DNA from: Conexibacter stalactiti
Lineage (GTDB): Bacteria > Actinomycetota > Thermoleophilia > Solirubrobacterales > Solirubrobacteraceae
Reading direction: 5' to 3' (one strand)
Assembly: GCF_035967765.1 (NCBI RefSeq)
Contig: NZ_JAYWIT010000021.1
DNA: 64,000 nucleotides
Part shown: in pieces, positions 61,858 through 64,000 of the stretch
Position numbering within the stretch: position 1 is the stretch's first letter
Layout: each line of letters opens with the position of its first letter
The notes under the pieces: model-generated
The model's input: the letters and a program-made list of their open reading frames with translations, nothing else
Database searches by the model: none
What the model was told of the DNA's origin: nothing
Position numbers and translations under genes: made by a program

Positions 61858-64000
61858 ATGGGTGAACGAGGCGATCGAGCCGGCGACGAGCGCCGCTCGC
61901 ACGGCCACGACGAGCACGACGCGCGGACGACCGGGCTCTCCCGCCGCCGCCTGCTGCAGCTCGGTGCCGCCACCGGCGCCGGCGCGCTCGCCGCATCAAG
62001 CAGCGACGCGCTCGCCCACGGCATCGGCGGTCATGGCCACTACGGCCACGGCCACGGCGCCCACGTCGCCTGGAGCCCGCGCGCCGGCCGCTTCGCCGAC
62101 CCCGCCCGCTCCGTCCAGCCGAAGTTCCGCTGGTGGTGGCCGCACGGCCACGTCGACGTGCGCGAGATCGAGCGCGAGATCGACCAGATCGCCGACGCCG
62201 GCTTCGGCGGCGTCGAGATCGAGGACGTCCACCACAGCGTCAAGACGCCGCTGGACCCCGACAACACCGGCTGGGGCACGCCCGCCTGGGTCAACGCCGT
62301 CGAGGCCGCGCTCAAGCGCGCGAAGAAGCGCGACATGACCGTCGACATCGGCATTGGCCCGAGCTGGCCGGCCGCCACGCCGACGATCACGCCGGACAGC
62401 CTCGGCGCCGTCAAGGAGGTCGCCCACGGCCTCGTCGAGCTGGCCGCCGGCGCCGCCTACGACGGCCCGGTCCCCGCGCCGGTCGTGGCGCCCCACGGCT
62501 CGGTCACGCAGAAGACGCTGCTGCGCGTCGAGGCGGCCCGCGTCGTCGCCGGCAGAGTGACCACGAGACGGCCGGTCGGGATCGAGCGCGCGACGCTGAC
62601 CGACCTCACGGCGACGGTCAGAGGCCACGACACCGCCACGCCCACGGTCGCCTTCACCGCGCCCGCCGAACCGGCGCCCGCAACCTGGGTGCTCGTCTCC
62701 TACTGGGAGCGGGGCTCCGGCCAGGAGCCCGAGGGCGGCCCGCACACGACGCCCGACTCGTTCGTGATCGACCACTTCAGCCGCGCCGGCACGCAGGCCG
62801 TGATCGACTACTGGAAGCAGACGATGCTGACCCCCGCGGTCAAGCGGCTGCTGAGAGAGGCCGGCGGGATGCTGTTCGAGGACTCGCTGGAGATGGAGAC
62901 GGACGCCACGCTGTGGACGCCCGAGATCCCGCAGGCGTTCGCCCAGCAGAAGAGCTACGAGCTGCTGCCGGTGCTCGCCGCCGTGATCGAGCAGGACGAG
63001 AAGTACGTCTTCGACTTCGACGACGCGACCCACGGCCGCATCCGCACGGACTACAACGACGTGCTGTCGCAGCTGTACATCGACAACCACCTCGTGCCGC
63101 TGCAGCAGTGGGCACGGACGCTCGGCCTCGGCCTGCGCAACCAGCCGTACGGGCTGGAGACCGACGCGATCACGGTCGCCGCGATGCTCGACATCCCCGA
63201 GGGCGAGTCGCTCGGCTTCAAGAACCTCGACGACTTCCGCTCGCTCGCGGGCGGCCGCGACATGGGCGGCAGAACCGTCCTCTCCAACGAGGCCGGCGGC
63301 CTCGCGGGCGGCGCCTACAGCACCGCCTGGGACGTGACGCTGAAGAGACTGACGCCGCAGTACGCCGCCGGCGTCAACCAGGCCGTCTTCCACGGCTTCT
63401 CCTACCGCGACGTGCCCGGCGTCAGATGGCCCGGCTTCGCCGCGTTCAGCCCCTACAACGGCACGCCCGGCTACGGCGAGGCGTGGGGTCCGCGCCAGCC
63501 GACGTGGGGCCATGTGCCCGACATCTCCGGCTACCTCAGCCGCACGCAGCACGTCCTGCAGCTCGGCCGCAACCAGGTCGACGTCGCCAACTTCCGCCAG
63601 AAGGGCTACGCCGGCTCCGGCTTCGGCGCGCCGTGGCTGACCTCCGACGGCGTCCCGATCGGCTGGACGCACACGACGATCAGCCCGCGGCTGCTGCACT
63701 TCCCCAGCGCGCAGGTGCGCAACGGCCGCCTCGCGCCTGACGGCCCCAACTTCAAGGCGCTGATCTTCGAGGGCGACGCCTTCGCGGGTCGCGAGACGAC
63801 GCTCCAGCTCGACAGCGCCGAGCGCCTGCTGGCGTTCGCGAAGGCCGGCCTGCCGATCGTCATGTCGGGCGACTGGTCGAACCCGAGAACGCCCGGCCTG
63901 CCGAAGGCCGGCGAGCTGGCGCAGCTGAAGGCGCTCGTCGACGAGCTGCTGTCACTGCCGAACGTCGTCAGAGTCGCCGACCGCCCGTTCATCGGCGAGG
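61858..64000 (+). CDS. Tat-exported GH106-like glycoside hydrolase (alpha-L-rhamnosidase family), 3' truncated by window
   Basis: The frame is open from the ATG at 61858 to the window edge (714 codons). After a His/Asp-rich start, SRRRLLQLGAATGAGALAAS (residues 28-47) is a twin-arginine signal. The mature part begins with a His/Gly-rich patch that could bind metal. FRWWWPHGHVDVREIEREID and IADAGFGGVEIEDVHHSV match the opening of GH106-like alpha-L-rhamnosidases; GMLFEDSLEMETDATLWTPE and FHGFSYRDVPGVRWPGF are also typical. It probably cleaves rhamnose from plant or bacterial polysaccharides outside the membrane. The GH106 label is from motif recall and the specificity is not shown. A strong promoter and ribosome site precede it. 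Confidence 0.82.
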   Translation, partial: MGERGDRAGDERRSHGHDEHDARTTGLSRRRLLQLGAATGAGALAASSSDALAHGIGGHGHYGHGHGAHVAWSPRAGRFADPARSVQPKFRWWWPHGHVDVREIEREIDQIADAGFGGVEIEDVHHSVKTPLDPDNTGWGTPAWVNAVEAALKRAKKRDMTVDIGIGPSWPAATPTITPDSLGAVKEVAHGLVELAAGAAYDGPVPAPVVAPHGSVTQKTLLRVEAARVVAGRVTTRRPVGIERATLTDLTATVRGHDTATPTVAFTAPAEPAPATWVLVSYWERGSGQEPEGGPHTTPDSFVIDHFSRAGTQAVIDYWKQTMLTPAVKRLLREAGGMLFEDSLEMETDATLWTPEIPQAFAQQKSYELLPVLAAVIEQDEKYVFDFDDATHGRIRTDYNDVLSQLYIDNHLVPLQQWARTLGLGLRNQPYGLETDAITVAAMLDIPEGESLGFKNLDDFRSLAGGRDMGGRTVLSNEAGGLAGGAYSTAWDVTLKRLTPQYAAGVNQAVFHGFSYRDVPGVRWPGFAAFSPYNGTPGYGEAWGPRQPTWGHVPDISGYLSRTQHVLQLGRNQVDVANFRQKGYAGSGFGAPWLTSDGVPIGWTHTTISPRLLHFPSAQVRNGRLAPDGPNFKALIFEGDAFAGRETTLQLDSAERLLAFAKAGLPIVMSGDWSNPRTPGLPKAGELAQLKALVDELLSLPNVVRVADRPFIGE

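Overview
This is a very GC-rich stretch of a bacterial chromosome, densely coded on both strands. Several features point to a soil actinobacterium: an NAD+-dependent DNA ligase, LAL-type LuxR and NarL-type regulators, a mycobacterial-type transaldolase, leaderless-looking promoters and many twin-Arg or Ala-rich secreted proteins. Frequent AGA arginine codons in an otherwise GC-saturated codon set, plus the gene repertoire, suggest Thermoleophilia/Solirubrobacterales (Conexibacter-like). That placement is inference, not proof. I see no rRNA, tRNA, CRISPR array, integrase or transposase, and no gene-free stretch over about 300 bases. The largest gaps are 19758-19961, 22623-22853 and 61614-61857.

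Layout. 1-448: 5' part of a membrane-protein gene that leaves the window. 486-5848: translationally coupled secreted pair, a TolB-like propeller with a PKD domain and a papain-fold-like protein. 5850-11334: VOC/AraC pair, a secreted protein, D-glutamate cyclase-like protein, HD-GYP phosphodiesterase and an alpha/beta hydrolase. 11442-14631: divergent LigA, DUF2237 and a nuclease-like hypothetical. 14695-16983: TetR, enamidase-like amidohydrolase and DUF5519 unit with an operator-like palindrome. 16908-22148: two-component system, SDR and MMPL exporter. 22227-24236: two orphans, one PD-(D/E)XK-like. 24346-31970: NDH-2, LysR/MFS divergon, LLM oxidoreductase, DUF6916, GNAT, DHA2 exporter and MarR. 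32027-38294: metabolic enzymes (MBL, FAA hydrolase, Tat alpha/beta hydrolase, transglutaminase-like, RibD-like reductase, PNPOx-like). 38351-39793: RTX-repeat secreted protein. 39865-41691: glutaminase-STAS-cNMP sensor fusion. 41886-47062: gnd-zwf-tal-pgi, an oxidative pentose phosphate operon closed by a strong terminator. 47197-53297: three tandem paralogous secreted proteins, the third with an 18-bp minisatellite. 53346-58547: LAL regulator, AGPS-like FAD oxidase and GNAT. 58540-61613: DUF2339 membrane protein divergent from a TetR regulator, with five copies of a palindromic operator between them, four in exact 22-bp register. 61858-64000: Tat-exported GH106-like glycoside hydrolase running off the end.

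Themes. The chromosome invests in cell-surface proteins that have a signal peptide, beta-rich domains, low-complexity linkers and an Arg-rich last few residues. It also holds many divergent regulator/target pairs with visible inverted repeats. The most promising items are the 22-bp operator array at the DUF2339/TetR divergon, the recurring Arg-rich C-terminal tails, the tandem family with a recently amplified linker, and unexplained long hairpins at 11358-11406 and inside the coding region at 56405-56439.
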